Assembly (NCBI GenBank): GCA_947631875.1
Contig: CANRMV010000031.1
Span: forward strand, 1 to 10,213
DNA from: an uncultured Clostridia bacterium
GTDB lineage: Bacteria; Bacillota; Clostridia; Christensenellales; UBA1242
Direction: 5' to 3'
DNA length: 10,213 bases
Made by a program: the position numbers and the translations under genes. Positions 1-7,790 of the stretch are shown piece after piece; position 1 is the stretch's first letter, and every line of letters starts with the position of its first letter. The notes beneath the pieces are model-generated. The model was not told the DNA's origin and did no database searches. It saw only the letters and a list, made by a program, of their open reading frames with translations.

Positions 1-1
1 T

Positions 2-967
2 AATGACATTTTAGTGTTTGCTTTCGAAATCACTGACACATTTGAAACAATTTACACAATGCCTGCTTTTGATTTGTATATTGTTCCAGAAATCAGGGCA
101 AATAATTATGAAATCTTGTATTACAGAAACGCTTCATACGAAGAGGAAGAGCCTGTTGCAGTCCAAGTTACTTATGGCGAAGCATATTCAATCTACAACA
201 ACACCCATCCTGCACTTGATTTTGAAAGAGCAAACTACATATTCAAAGGTTGGGCAGCAACAAAAGAACTTGCAGATGAAGGCAGAACTTTGAGTTTCGA
301 TTTCAACAACAAAGATGAAATTGAATTTGCTTCTTACACAATACTTGGCGACTTTGAACTTTGGGCTGTTTGGGAAGCAGAAAATTTGGGTGAATATTAT
401 ATTGTTTACCAATTTGAAGATGAAAAAGGCGATTTTGTTGAAAATCTAGAACTGACACAGCACATAACCGGAGTTCAAATAGGCGAAACAGTTTCAACAG
501 ACCCAGATAACTTTGAAAACTTCACTTTTGATGCAGAAAGCAGCAATCTTTCGGCAACGGTTAGTGCAAACACAGCAGTTAGACTTGTGTTGAATTACAC
601 AAGAAACTTCTTTAACCTTACAGTGGAAATTGGCGAAGGAATTGATAGTTTGGACTTTGAAAACCTTGCAAAAGCGAACTTTGGAATTGAAATTGTTGAG
701 CGCCTTGACGAAGAAGGTGTGATTTATACGCTTAGTGTTAAACATGGCATAACCATAAGAATAACCAGCCCAGATAAAACAGGCTATGTTTCACAACTTA
801 TCATTGTTGGCAGAGAAACAAGTGGCGACACTCTCACAATGCCAACCGAAGACTTGTTGATCACCGTCAACGCGAAACTTACACAATGTCTTACAAGGCA
901 AGTGATGGTGAAACAGAGAAAATTCTTGGCTCACAAAAATTCAAATATGAACAAACAGCAAACTTAA
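2..967 (+). CDS. Giant InlB-repeat surface protein, upstream fragment (5' partial, frameshifted)
   Basis: This frame is open from the left edge. The GTG at position 14 is an internal Val codon with no ribosome binding site, so the true start lies outside the window. The fragment begins at the end of one repeat (motif TMPAFDLYIVPE), followed by an InlB-type B-repeat from about 107 to 382 (start YEILYYRN, core FKGW, end LWAVW). A composite module starts at about 392 (EYYIVYQFEDEKG ... LVLNYTRN ... TMPTEDLLITVNAK). The homology pattern is good only up to about position 877. The last 30 codons (878-967) read as unrelated, basic residues, while the repeat pattern continues in the next frame at 880. 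This is therefore one half of a split gene, not a separate protein. InlB-type repeats are known from extracellular adhesins and internalin-like proteins. A role in cell-surface contact is inferred from that; no ligand can be named. Confidence 0.8.
   Translation, partial: NDILVFAFEITDTFETIYTMPAFDLYIVPEIRANNYEILYYRNASYEEEEPVAVQVTYGEAYSIYNNTHPALDFERANYIFKGWAATKELADEGRTLSFDFNNKDEIEFASYTILGDFELWAVWEAENLGEYYIVYQFEDEKGDFVENLELTQHITGVQIGETVSTDPDNFENFTFDAESSNLSATVSANTAVRLVLNYTRNFFNLTVEIGEGIDSLDFENLAKANFGIEIVERLDEEGVIYTLSVKHGITIRITSPDKTGYVSQLIIVGRETSGDTLTMPTEDLLITVNAKLTQCLTRQVMVKQRKFLAHKNSNMNKQQT
872..888 (+). other. Apparent frameshift point (one base missing in an A run)
   Basis: Upstream codons read ...GTC AAC GCG AAA in the frame of the first fragment. 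Downstream codons read TAC ACA ATG TCT TAC AAG in the frame of the main part. One extra A in the AAA at 875-877 gives GCG AAA ACT TAC ACA ATG, that is A-K-T-Y-T-M. This recreates the seam K-T-Y seen at 1792-1800 (SPKTYQLIYHRN) in the same protein. No canonical X-XXY-YYZ slippery heptamer is present in the zero frame, so programmed slippage is unlikely. A sequencing or assembly error or a real inactivating or phase-variable deletion both fit. Confidence 0.8.
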
Positions 968-3900
968 CTCTGCTAAGCGAACTTGAAGAGTTTGTAAACG
1001 AAGGCTATGAATTTGCTCGATGGGAAATCACAAAAGGTGACGGAAGCAAGATTGAAAAAGAAGACGGAAGCACAACATTTGCAGACGGTGAAGAGTTCAC
1101 TTATAATTATGCCGAAAATTTAACTGCAACTGCAATTTGGACTCCAAGAAAAGACACACATTACACCATTGTGTTCGTGATTGAAAGAATTGCGGAAATT
1201 CAAGAATTGGAAGTCCTTTGCGAAGGAACAACCGGCATGCCAATTATAGAAGATGACATTTTTGCTTTGTTTGAAGAGCAAATTGGCGAAAACGCTGTTG
1301 GATATAATTTTGTTGAGTTTGATGAAAGAAGCACCGACTTTGTCATCAAAGGCGATGGCAGCACAAAGATTTATGCAAAATACACCTTAAAGCAATTCGA
1401 TGTTGAATTTGGATATATGCTTAAAGGCACAAATTCAAACGGCGAAGGCGTTGCAAGTGCAACACTTACACACACCGAAATTGGACAAGATGACCCTGTC
1501 AGCGAAGATATGGAAAACAACACAACTGTTGAAGTTTCATATTTGTCAGAAATGACAATCAAAATTTTGCCTGCAAAAGGCTATACTTTCAACAAGATAA
1601 TTATCACTGGCATAGATAACAACGGACAAGATGTTTATTTGGAATACAACCTTCTTGATGAAAATGGCTTTGTTTACAGCGCAGAGCCAAGAGAGCCAAA
1701 TCCAGAAGATCCTCAGGATGAAGACTTTGAAGGAAGCACAATATTCACAATGTTTGCTTATGATATAAAGATAACTGTTGACGTTTCTCCTAAGACATAT
1801 CAACTTATATATCACAGAAATTTGCAAGGTCATGAAGAAAATGAAATTTCTGTTGATGTTGAGTTTAACAGCCAAGTTGCATTAGACAGTGAAGTTGCAA
1901 ACACCTTTGCAGAAGAAGGATATGTGCTTCTTGGATGGGCGGTTGGAAACTCTGCTGCAACGGAAATTGATGCCGAACTTGACGAAGTGTTTGATGCAAA
2001 AGAATGGCAAGAAGGCGGAAAGTTTGCGGGCTATGAAGATGGCATACACCTTTATGGCATTTGGAGAACGATTGTTTACTCGGTTGCATATGATCCAAAC
2101 AACGGTGAAGGAACACTTGAAAACAGCGAAGGCCTCCACTTTGACAGGCCAGAACAACTTAGAGTTTTAAGCACAACACCTGAAATCACAAGAGAAGGTT
2201 ACATCTTTATGGGTTGGGCACTCACTGAACAAGGCGAAATTATTGAAGTTGAAACCATTGAACAAATGAAGGAATTTGGACCTGGAATATACAAGATGAA
2301 TGGTTTTGATTATGCGTGGAACTTAACATCCGTTGATGGCGAAACAATCACCGTTTATGCAATTTGGAAACCTATCACATACACAATCACTTTGCATTAC
2401 AGCGAAGATGACGAAGAGCATGTTGCAATAATTGAAAATGTGGTTTATGGCGAAACATCAACTCTTCCAGCATTCAGTAACCTTGAATGGCCAGAAAATG
2501 AAGGATATGAATTTGCGGGCTGGTATTACATGAATGGCGAAGATAAGATTGAAATTAGATGCGAATATAACTATGCCGCAACAGTTTCAAATCTCACAAC
2601 TGAGCAGGGCGCAAATGTTGATCTTTACATCCTATGGGCAAATGGAAGAGTTAAGATTAATGTTACAATATTGAAGCAGAAACTTGACGACACATATGAC
2701 GAAGATTTGGAAGATGAAGAAAACTACATTATCGTTGACAAAGAAGTAACTTATTGGACAGGATGGCGTGTTGATAGCCGCGACATTTACAATCTTTTAA
2801 TGCAAAACGAAATTTATGCTGACTACATAAATTTTGAAGGATTTGTGCTTGACGAGGACAATCTTGAAGTGATTGAAAGTTTGGGAGTTGGACAATCAAT
2901 CCGCGTGTATATGAAACGACAAACATTCAGTGTTACGATAAACATTTCTGAACATATAGAAAATGTGACCTTAACGGCAGAACATGATGCAATATTCCTT
3001 GAAGAAGAAAGCAACACAGAACAAGCAATTTACATTGTTAAATATGGCGACAAAGTGACACTTTCTCTCAAAGCAAAAGCGGGCTACATCAATGAAAGAT
3101 TTGTTTTTGTGGCTGATATTGAGTTTGTGGATAACAGTTTCACAATGGTTGCTTACAATCTCACCATTGACGCCGAAGCAGATCCAAATCCAAAGATGAC
3201 TTACACCGTTGAGATTTACATTGAAGATCCAAACACACATGAGTTTGCAGAGCCAATTCGAGGAACAGGCACGGGCGAAACTGACAGTGAAATCACAAGA
3301 GAAATGGTGCAAACAGTTATTGATGAAACACTTGACAGCATGGAAGGGCTTGAAGAGCCATATATCATTCTTGACGATGGAACAACAATTCATGGAGATG
3401 GCAGCACAACAATTAGAGTTGAGATCAGACGCATAGCGCTTGATGTGGAAGTTGTTATTGAGTCAACAATGACAGAGGCCTTTTACAGCAACTCAACTTC
3501 AAGGGCATATTCATATGGTGCTTTGGTTGAACTGACCTTTGTTCTATACGAAGGCTACTCACTCAATTCAACTGTAAGTTTTGAGGAAGGAGACTTTGGC
3601 TTCATATTCACCTTTGCAGAAGACGGCATATTCACAAAGCCAGATTTGAGTGATATTCATGTGATAACTTCAACCGATGATGAAACAGGCTATGAAAAAT
3701 ATGTTGTATTCTTCACAATGACATCCGTTTCAGTTTCAATTAAAGTAAATGCAAAAGCAGAAGAAACAAAGTTTGTTGTTCATAGAGTGTTTGAAACAGA
3801 CAAGTTTGACGGAACATATGAAACACTTGAAAGCGTTGCTGATGTTGAGAAATACAAACAAACAGGCAAGGTTATCACCGATGACGACATTGGACTTAAT

Positions 3901-5763
3901 GAAGTTGATATTCCTGAGGGATATGTTCTGCAAAGTGTTTCAAGCAGAAACGAGGAACAGAGAGTTAGCGGAGATGGAAACACAGTTGTTACAATCTACT
4001 ATAACAGAGATTACATTGATTTGTTTGTAAGAGTTGACGGTGCTTATGAAGGGGTTGTTGAACAATCCATAAAAGTTGTTTGCGATGGCACGAATGCCAC
4101 ACAAACGGCAGATAATCATTGGAGAATTAAATTTGGCAAACGCATAACAATATCTTTGGAACTTGAAATTGGCTATGAATTTGCTGGCTGGACATACACC
4201 TTAAATGACGCAGAAATTAAAGTTGAAGAACTTTCTTTTGAAACAAATATGCCAAGCGAAGAACTTATTATCACAGCCGAAATCGTGGCAAAAGCAGACA
4301 CAAAGTATTTGGTTGAATACTTTGGACAAATGCTTGAACTTACTGATGACGGACAATTTGTATATCAACAAATTGGAGAAGATGTTCAGTTGGAAGGCGA
4401 AACAAATCACTATTTCACAAGAGAAGATGTTGTTGAAATGATTGCAAATATCAAGGGCAATTTGAAAGGCCAATTCTCAGAACAAGAAGTGGAAAACTTG
4501 TTGCTTGGCTATAATCTTGATGACTTTGACTTCAAATTCTTGCTTAAAATTGGCGAAGAATTGCATGACATTTCAAGTGTGCCTGTTATTCATGCTGATG
4601 GCACAACTATCGTTCAAATTTATCTTAGATTAAAAGTTTTAACAGTTGAAATTGAAACTTTGTCAGAATATGAAGGGTTTGTGATTAGTGTAAGCGGAAA
4701 TGGTTCATATTTATATGGCGATGAGGTTGAGGTTTCTGCCGAATTGTTGCAAGGTTATGATTTTGCAGGCTGGTATATTGATGGAACACTCCAAAGCGAT
4801 GCAAATCCATACATCTTCAAAATCACAGAAAGCAAAGTGTTCACATTTGAATTGAAAGAAGGGGTAAACACATATTATGTTGTTCACTATGACCAGCAAC
4901 TTGACGGAAAATATGTTGAGAGGCTTCGCGAAACTTTGTCAGGACCAACAAACATCGAGATTGATATAACAGAACTTCAAAAGGCTCAAACAGGTTATGA
5001 ATTTAATCATGCAGGAAGTGACAGTTACACAATCGTTGCAGGCTCAGAGTTCACAGTTGTTGAATTGTATTACAACTTAAAGACAGTTCAGTTTAGAGCA
5101 GTCTATGACAGAAATTCGGGCATTACAGATGTTACAGTTCTTCCAACCGATGTTGAAAATTCCTCTTTGATGCTTTTGGAAACGGGCGACAATTATTATC
5201 TATACAGCGTTAAATTCAGCGAAACAATCAGGCTTCAAGCAACAACAGCAATCGGGCACTCGCTTGAAAGTTGGTATTTGAATGACACACAACTTTCAGG
5301 TTCGGCAGGCAGAGAGTATCCATATGATGTTCGAGTTGACACAAACTTCACTTTGAAGGCTGTTGGAAAGAAAACGGTTGTTGTGATTGTGCTCAATGCA
5401 AATGGCGGACGCGGAGGTGTTGTTACAATCGAAGCAGAGTATGGGCAATCCGTTCCACTTGGGCCTAACACCTTCCAAAGCAGCGGAACATTTCTTGGTT
5501 GGTCATTTGCAGCCAATGGCGGAGTTGCTTTCTTCAATCTTGAAAATGTGACGATTGACGACAACTTTATTGAATTGTTTACGCTTAGCGAAAATGGCGA
5601 AAGACGACTTGTGCTTTACGCTGTTTGGAAGCCAGCACCTGTTTCATATTGGTGGATATGGCTGCTTGTGATAATTCCTATTGTGCTTATCCTAACAGTT
5701 GTTGTAATTTACTTTGTTAGAAGAAATCGCGACAAGAAAAACAGGTATCTAAGCAAGCAATAA
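886..5763 (+). CDS. Giant InlB/MucBP-like repeat surface protein, main part, C-terminal membrane anchor
   Basis: The ATG at 886 has no ribosome binding site and lies inside a repeat, so it is a formal start only. The coding sequence continues the fragment upstream after a frameshift at about 877. The 1,625 residues are acidic and very poor in Cys. In order they contain: the rest of an InlB-type unit (GYEFARWEI, end TAIWTP); a composite module (about 1156-1797); three InlB B-repeats in tandem (about 1798-2652, ends YGIW, YAIW, YILW); five composite modules (2653-5373); and a last InlB repeat (5374-5634, start VLNANGG, end YAVW). A transmembrane helix follows (5650-5715, WWIWLLVIIPIVL...) and then the basic tail RRNRDKKNRYLSKQ. 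There is no LPxTG sorting motif, so membrane anchoring with an outside repeat stalk is the simplest reading. A surface adhesin or stalk is likely from the family; the binding partner is unknown. A strong terminator follows directly. Confidence 0.85.
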   Translation: MSYKASDGETEKILGSQKFKYEQTANLTLLSELEEFVNEGYEFARWEITKGDGSKIEKEDGSTTFADGEEFTYNYAENLTATAIWTPRKDTHYTIVFVIERIAEIQELEVLCEGTTGMPIIEDDIFALFEEQIGENAVGYNFVEFDERSTDFVIKGDGSTKIYAKYTLKQFDVEFGYMLKGTNSNGEGVASATLTHTEIGQDDPVSEDMENNTTVEVSYLSEMTIKILPAKGYTFNKIIITGIDNNGQDVYLEYNLLDENGFVYSAEPREPNPEDPQDEDFEGSTIFTMFAYDIKITVDVSPKTYQLIYHRNLQGHEENEISVDVEFNSQVALDSEVANTFAEEGYVLLGWAVGNSAATEIDAELDEVFDAKEWQEGGKFAGYEDGIHLYGIWRTIVYSVAYDPNNGEGTLENSEGLHFDRPEQLRVLSTTPEITREGYIFMGWALTEQGEIIEVETIEQMKEFGPGIYKMNGFDYAWNLTSVDGETITVYAIWKPITYTITLHYSEDDEEHVAIIENVVYGETSTLPAFSNLEWPENEGYEFAGWYYMNGEDKIEIRCEYNYAATVSNLTTEQGANVDLYILWANGRVKINVTILKQKLDDTYDEDLEDEENYIIVDKEVTYWTGWRVDSRDIYNLLMQNEIYADYINFEGFVLDEDNLEVIESLGVGQSIRVYMKRQTFSVTINISEHIENVTLTAEHDAIFLEEESNTEQAIYIVKYGDKVTLSLKAKAGYINERFVFVADIEFVDNSFTMVAYNLTIDAEADPNPKMTYTVEIYIEDPNTHEFAEPIRGTGTGETDSEITREMVQTVIDETLDSMEGLEEPYIILDDGTTIHGDGSTTIRVEIRRIALDVEVVIESTMTEAFYSNSTSRAYSYGALVELTFVLYEGYSLNSTVSFEEGDFGFIFTFAEDGIFTKPDLSDIHVITSTDDETGYEKYVVFFTMTSVSVSIKVNAKAEETKFVVHRVFETDKFDGTYETLESVADVEKYKQTGKVITDDDIGLNEVDIPEGYVLQSVSSRNEEQRVSGDGNTVVTIYYNRDYIDLFVRVDGAYEGVVEQSIKVVCDGTNATQTADNHWRIKFGKRITISLELEIGYEFAGWTYTLNDAEIKVEELSFETNMPSEELIITAEIVAKADTKYLVEYFGQMLELTDDGQFVYQQIGEDVQLEGETNHYFTREDVVEMIANIKGNLKGQFSEQEVENLLLGYNLDDFDFKFLLKIGEELHDISSVPVIHADGTTIVQIYLRLKVLTVEIETLSEYEGFVISVSGNGSYLYGDEVEVSAELLQGYDFAGWYIDGTLQSDANPYIFKITESKVFTFELKEGVNTYYVVHYDQQLDGKYVERLRETLSGPTNIEIDITELQKAQTGYEFNHAGSDSYTIVAGSEFTVVELYYNLKTVQFRAVYDRNSGITDVTVLPTDVENSSLMLLETGDNYYLYSVKFSETIRLQATTAIGHSLESWYLNDTQLSGSAGREYPYDVRVDTNFTLKAVGKKTVVVIVLNANGGRGGVVTIEAEYGQSVPLGPNTFQSSGTFLGWSFAANGGVAFFNLENVTIDDNFIELFTLSENGERRLVLYAVWKPAPVSYWWIWLLVIIPIVLILTVVVIYFVRRNRDKKNRYLSKQ
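1798..2652 (+). repeat. Three tandem InlB-type B-repeats within the surface protein
   Basis: Three consecutive units of about 91 to 101 residues start at about 1798, 2077 and 2380. Each opens with a Y-x-(I/V)-x-(Y/L) strand (YQLIYHRN, YSVAYDPNNG, YTITLHYSED). Each has a central G-Y-x-(F/L)-x-G-W core (GYVLLGW, GYIFMGW, GYEFAGW) and ends in a strand of the form Y-x-(I/L)-W. This is the Listeria-Bacteroides (InlB B) repeat pattern with a beta-grasp fold. Similarity is at protein level; the DNA copies are well diverged, which argues for old duplications. Confidence 0.8.
2653..5373 (+). repeat. Five tandem composite modules (MucBP-like half plus divergent InlB-like half)
   Basis: Modules begin at about 2653, 3199, 3766, 4300 and 4870 (504-570 bases each, 168-190 residues). 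The first half of each runs from a (T/K)-x-Y-x-V-x-x-Y strand (MTYTVEIYIED, TKFVVHRVFE, TKYLVEYFGQ, TYYVVHYDQQ) to a G-D-G-(S/N)-T-x-(I/V)-x-(I/V)-Y-Y-x-R type strand (HGDGSTTIRVEIRR, SGDGNTVVTIYYNR, HADGTTIVQIYLRL). The second half has a loop with a Y-G or F-G turn and, in most copies, G-Y-x-F-A-G-W, then a closing strand (LIITAEIVAKAD, SIKVNAKAEE). Two earlier, more diverged copies lie at about 392-877 and 1156-1797. The assignment to MucBP-like and divergent InlB repeat types is by pattern only. Confidence 0.65.
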
Positions 5764-5764
5764 A

Positions 5765-5792
5765 AGAAGGGCAAAAAGCTCTTCTTTTTTTT
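5765..5792 (+). terminator. Rho-independent terminator after the surface protein gene
   Basis: Stem 5765-5772 (AGAAGGGC) pairs with 5778-5785 (GCTCTTCT) with one G-U pair, around an AAAAA loop. A run of eight T (5785-5792) follows. It starts two bases after the stop codon and closes the surface-protein transcript. Confidence 0.85.
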
Positions 5793-5828
5793 GCAAATTT
5801 GAGTTTTTATTTTGAGTTTTTTGGCAAA

Positions 5829-5839
5829 TATTATAGAAT
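5829..5839 (+). promoter_or_regulatory. Possible -10 region of the ord-tmk unit
   Basis: The sequence TATTATAGAAT contains TATTAT (5829-5834) and TAGAAT (5834-5839), both close to the sigma-A -10 consensus. TTGAGT at 5812-5817 stands 16 bases ahead of TAGAAT, but that pairing would place the start of transcription inside the ribosome binding site. TATTAT fits the distance better but lacks a good -35. The preceding gene is terminated, so a promoter is expected somewhere in 5793-5842; the exact boxes are uncertain. Confidence 0.3.
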
Positions 5840-5856
5840 AAGAAAGGAGGTTTAAT

Positions 5857-6996
5857 ATGAAAAGAAAAATAAATGTTGTCCAATATGGGGCTGGAAAAAT
5901 GAGCAAATACACAATGCGCTATGTGTTTGAAAAAGGTGCAAAAGTTGTTGGTGCGTTTGACATTGATAAAAGCCTTTTTGGCAAGGATATTGGCGAAATT
6001 ATTGGTGATGGAAAAAAGTATAAAGTCAAAGTTCAGGATGCAAAAAATTTTGAGAAATTTTTGCAGGAAAATGAGGTTGACATTGTTATTGTTGAAACAA
6101 TGAGTTTGCTTGCTGACATACAAGAGGCATTTCTCATTTGTGCCAGATGTGGCGTGAATGCAATTTCAACTTGTGAAGAAGCCTTTTTCCCACAAAACAG
6201 CAATCCAAAACTTTACAAACAAATAAACGAACTTGCAATACAAAACGGTTGCACAATTTGTGGAAGCGGCTATCAAGATGTGTTCTGGGGAAATCTTATC
6301 AGCGTGCTTGCTGGCGCAACACAAAAAATCACAAAAATCAAAGGCAAGTCAAGTTATAATGTTGAGGACTATGGCATTGCGCTTGCAAGGGCGCATGGGG
6401 CAGGACTTACGCCAGAACAGTTTGATAAAGAGGTTGCTTCTCTTGACAGAATGACCGATGCTGAAAGAAAAAAGATAATAAACAGTGGAAAGTTTGCACC
6501 AAGTTATATGTGGAATGTAAATGGTTGGCTTTGCAGCAAACTTGGACTAACAGTTAAAAGCCAAACGCAAACTTGTGTGCCACAAATTGCAAAAAAAGCA
6601 ATCAAAAGTTCAACGCTTGGCATGACAATTCCAAAAGGCGCTTGCACAGGAATGAGCGCAGTTGTCACAACCACAACCAAAGAAGGAGTTGTGCTTGAAA
6701 CCGAGTGCATCGGAAAGGTTTATGACAGCACAGAATTTGACTGCAACGATTGGACAATAGAAGGCGAGCCAAACACAAGAGTTGTTATTGAAAGGCCAGC
6801 CACAGTGGAACTCACTTGTGCCACAATTGTGAACAGAATACCAGAAGTTTTAACAGCACCTTATGGATATTTCACAACCGAATTTATGCCAGAAAATTAT
6901 TACAAAACTTTGAGCCTGGAAAAATATGTTATAACAGACGAAGAAATGTGCGAATGTGAAGACCATTGTTGCACAGACCATTGTGATTGCCATTAA
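5857..6996 (+). CDS. ord: 2,4-diaminopentanoate dehydrogenase-like NAD(P)-dependent oxidoreductase
   Basis: This is a dihydrodipicolinate-reductase-like Rossmann protein whose closest recognisable relatives are 2,4-diaminopentanoate dehydrogenases. In ornithine fermentation these convert 2,4-diaminopentanoate to 2-amino-4-oxopentanoate, releasing ammonia and NAD(P)H in the cytoplasm. The nucleotide-binding loop is at residues 7-15 (VVQYGAGKM), with Asp35 at the end of the second strand (GAFDID), which may favour NAD. Family blocks are STCEE (104-108), GSGYQDVFWGNL (136-147) and KGKSSYNVEDYG (162-173). The start is fixed by AAAGGAGG at 5843-5850, six bases before the ATG. Its 379 residues are longer than the roughly 350 expected. 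The excess includes a Cys/His-rich end (residues 365-379: six Cys, three His) that is not part of the enzyme fold. None of the other ornithine pathway genes (ora, ort) is in the window, so a related amino-acid dehydrogenase substrate is possible. Confidence 0.75.
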   Translation: MKRKINVVQYGAGKMSKYTMRYVFEKGAKVVGAFDIDKSLFGKDIGEIIGDGKKYKVKVQDAKNFEKFLQENEVDIVIVETMSLLADIQEAFLICARCGVNAISTCEEAFFPQNSNPKLYKQINELAIQNGCTICGSGYQDVFWGNLISVLAGATQKITKIKGKSSYNVEDYGIALARAHGAGLTPEQFDKEVASLDRMTDAERKKIINSGKFAPSYMWNVNGWLCSKLGLTVKSQTQTCVPQIAKKAIKSSTLGMTIPKGACTGMSAVVTTTTKEGVVLETECIGKVYDSTEFDCNDWTIEGEPNTRVVIERPATVELTCATIVNRIPEVLTAPYGYFTTEFMPENYYKTLSLEKYVITDEEMCECEDHCCTDHCDCH

Positions 6997-7025
6997 GAGT
7001 TTTCTCTTTTTGGCAAAAACTAAAT

Positions 7026-7032
7026 GGGAGGG
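7026..7032 (+). promoter_or_regulatory. Ribosome binding site that decides the tmk start
   Basis: GGGAGGG lies between two in-frame ATG codons (7024 and 7036). Starting at 7024 would place this site inside the gene and leave no usable site upstream. Starting at 7036 gives a GGAGG core (7027-7031) four bases before the ATG, slightly short but workable. Confidence 0.7.
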
Positions 7033-7035
7033 AAA

Positions 7036-7671
7036 ATGAAAAGAGGAATGCTTGTTTCTTTTGAGGGTGGCGAAGCGTGTGGCAAAAGCACGCAAATAAA
7101 ACTCTTTGAAGAATATTTAAAACAAAACAAAATAGATTACATACTCACGCGTGAGCCAGGAGGGACAGAACTTGGCGAAAAGATAAGAAATCTTCTTTTG
7201 GACAACAAGCAAGAGATGAATGCTGTCACCGAATTTTTGCTTTTTTCGGCCAGCCGAAGCAAACTGATTGACAGTGTTATAAAACCTGCGCTAAACGAAG
7301 GCAAAGTTGTGGTTATGGACAGATTTTATGACAGTTCGTTTGCCTATCAAGGTTATGCGGGGAGTTTGAATTTGAAAGATATTGCATCCATAACCAATTT
7401 TGCGATTGGCAAAGGCGCAACACCAGATTTAACTTTTTTGCTTGATATAAGTTATGAAGATGGAATGCTTAGAAAAAGCAAAGATGAAAAATTAAAAAAT
7501 TTGGACCGCTTTGAGACGAAAGGCAAGGAATATCACGATAAGGTTAGAAAAGGATATTTGGAAAGAGCAAAGCGTGAGCCAAAGCGTTTCAGAGTAATTG
7601 ATGCAACGCAATCAAAAGAAAATGTGTTTAACAATATTGTTTTTGAATTTGAAAAAATATATAAAAAATAA
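7036..7671 (+). CDS. tmk: Thymidylate kinase (dTMP kinase)
   Basis: The enzyme phosphorylates dTMP to dTDP with ATP, an essential step of DNA precursor synthesis in the cytoplasm. From the ATG at 7036 the protein has 211 residues, normal for the family. The P-loop is at residues 10-19 (EGGEACGKST). It is followed by the TREPGGTELGEKIR segment, the DRFYDSSFAYQG block (DR motif plus nucleotide-binding residues), and the lid region ending in LDRFE. An in-frame ATG at 7024 would add four residues but would place the ribosome binding site inside the gene. The gene starts 39 bases after ord with no terminator between, so the two are probably cotranscribed, though their functions are unrelated. In many Bacillota tmk sits with holB or DNA-replication genes; here it is last before a terminator. 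The P-loop variant E-A-C-G-K is slightly unusual but keeps the essential Gly, Lys and Ser/Thr. Confidence 0.95.
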   Translation: MKRGMLVSFEGGEACGKSTQIKLFEEYLKQNKIDYILTREPGGTELGEKIRNLLLDNKQEMNAVTEFLLFSASRSKLIDSVIKPALNEGKVVVMDRFYDSSFAYQGYAGSLNLKDIASITNFAIGKGATPDLTFLLDISYEDGMLRKSKDEKLKNLDRFETKGKEYHDKVRKGYLERAKREPKRFRVIDATQSKENVFNNIVFEFEKIYKK

Positions 7672-7692
7672 ATAAAAAAATAATTAAAAATT

Positions 7693-7721
7693 AAAAAAAC
7701 ACCATTTTTTGGTGTTTTTTT
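7693..7721. terminator. Bidirectional terminator between converging tmk and yhhN-like genes
   Basis: AAAAAAACACC (7693-7703) pairs with GGTGTTTTTTT (7711-7721) around a short T-rich loop. An A tract lies on one side and a T tract on the other, so either strand gives a hairpin followed by U residues. It lies 22 bases after the tmk stop and 70 bases after the end of the gene arriving on the - strand. The remaining AT-rich DNA up to 7790, with two TTTTTAATAAT copies near 7746-7766, shows no other feature. Confidence 0.85.
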
Positions 7722-7790
7722 GCTCTTTTTTTAAATTTATTTGCATTTTTTAATAATTTTTAATAATTTATTTACATTTTAAATTATATA

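Noticed and set aside
872..888. Programmed -1 ribosomal frameshift as an explanation for the split surface protein.
   Set aside because: No X-XXY-YYZ heptamer is present in the correct frame and no clear stimulating hairpin follows; a simple one-base loss explains the junction fully.
1003..4185. Identical 15-base DNA copies GGCTATGAATTTGCT at 1003 and 4171 as possible recombination repeats.
   Set aside because: They encode the conserved G-Y-E-F-A core of the InlB-type repeat and the surrounding DNA is diverged, so shared codon choice explains them.
7024..7035. Earlier in-frame ATG for tmk, adding four residues.
   Set aside because: The best ribosome binding site (7026-7032) lies inside this extension, and thymidylate kinases normally begin just before the first strand, as from 7036.
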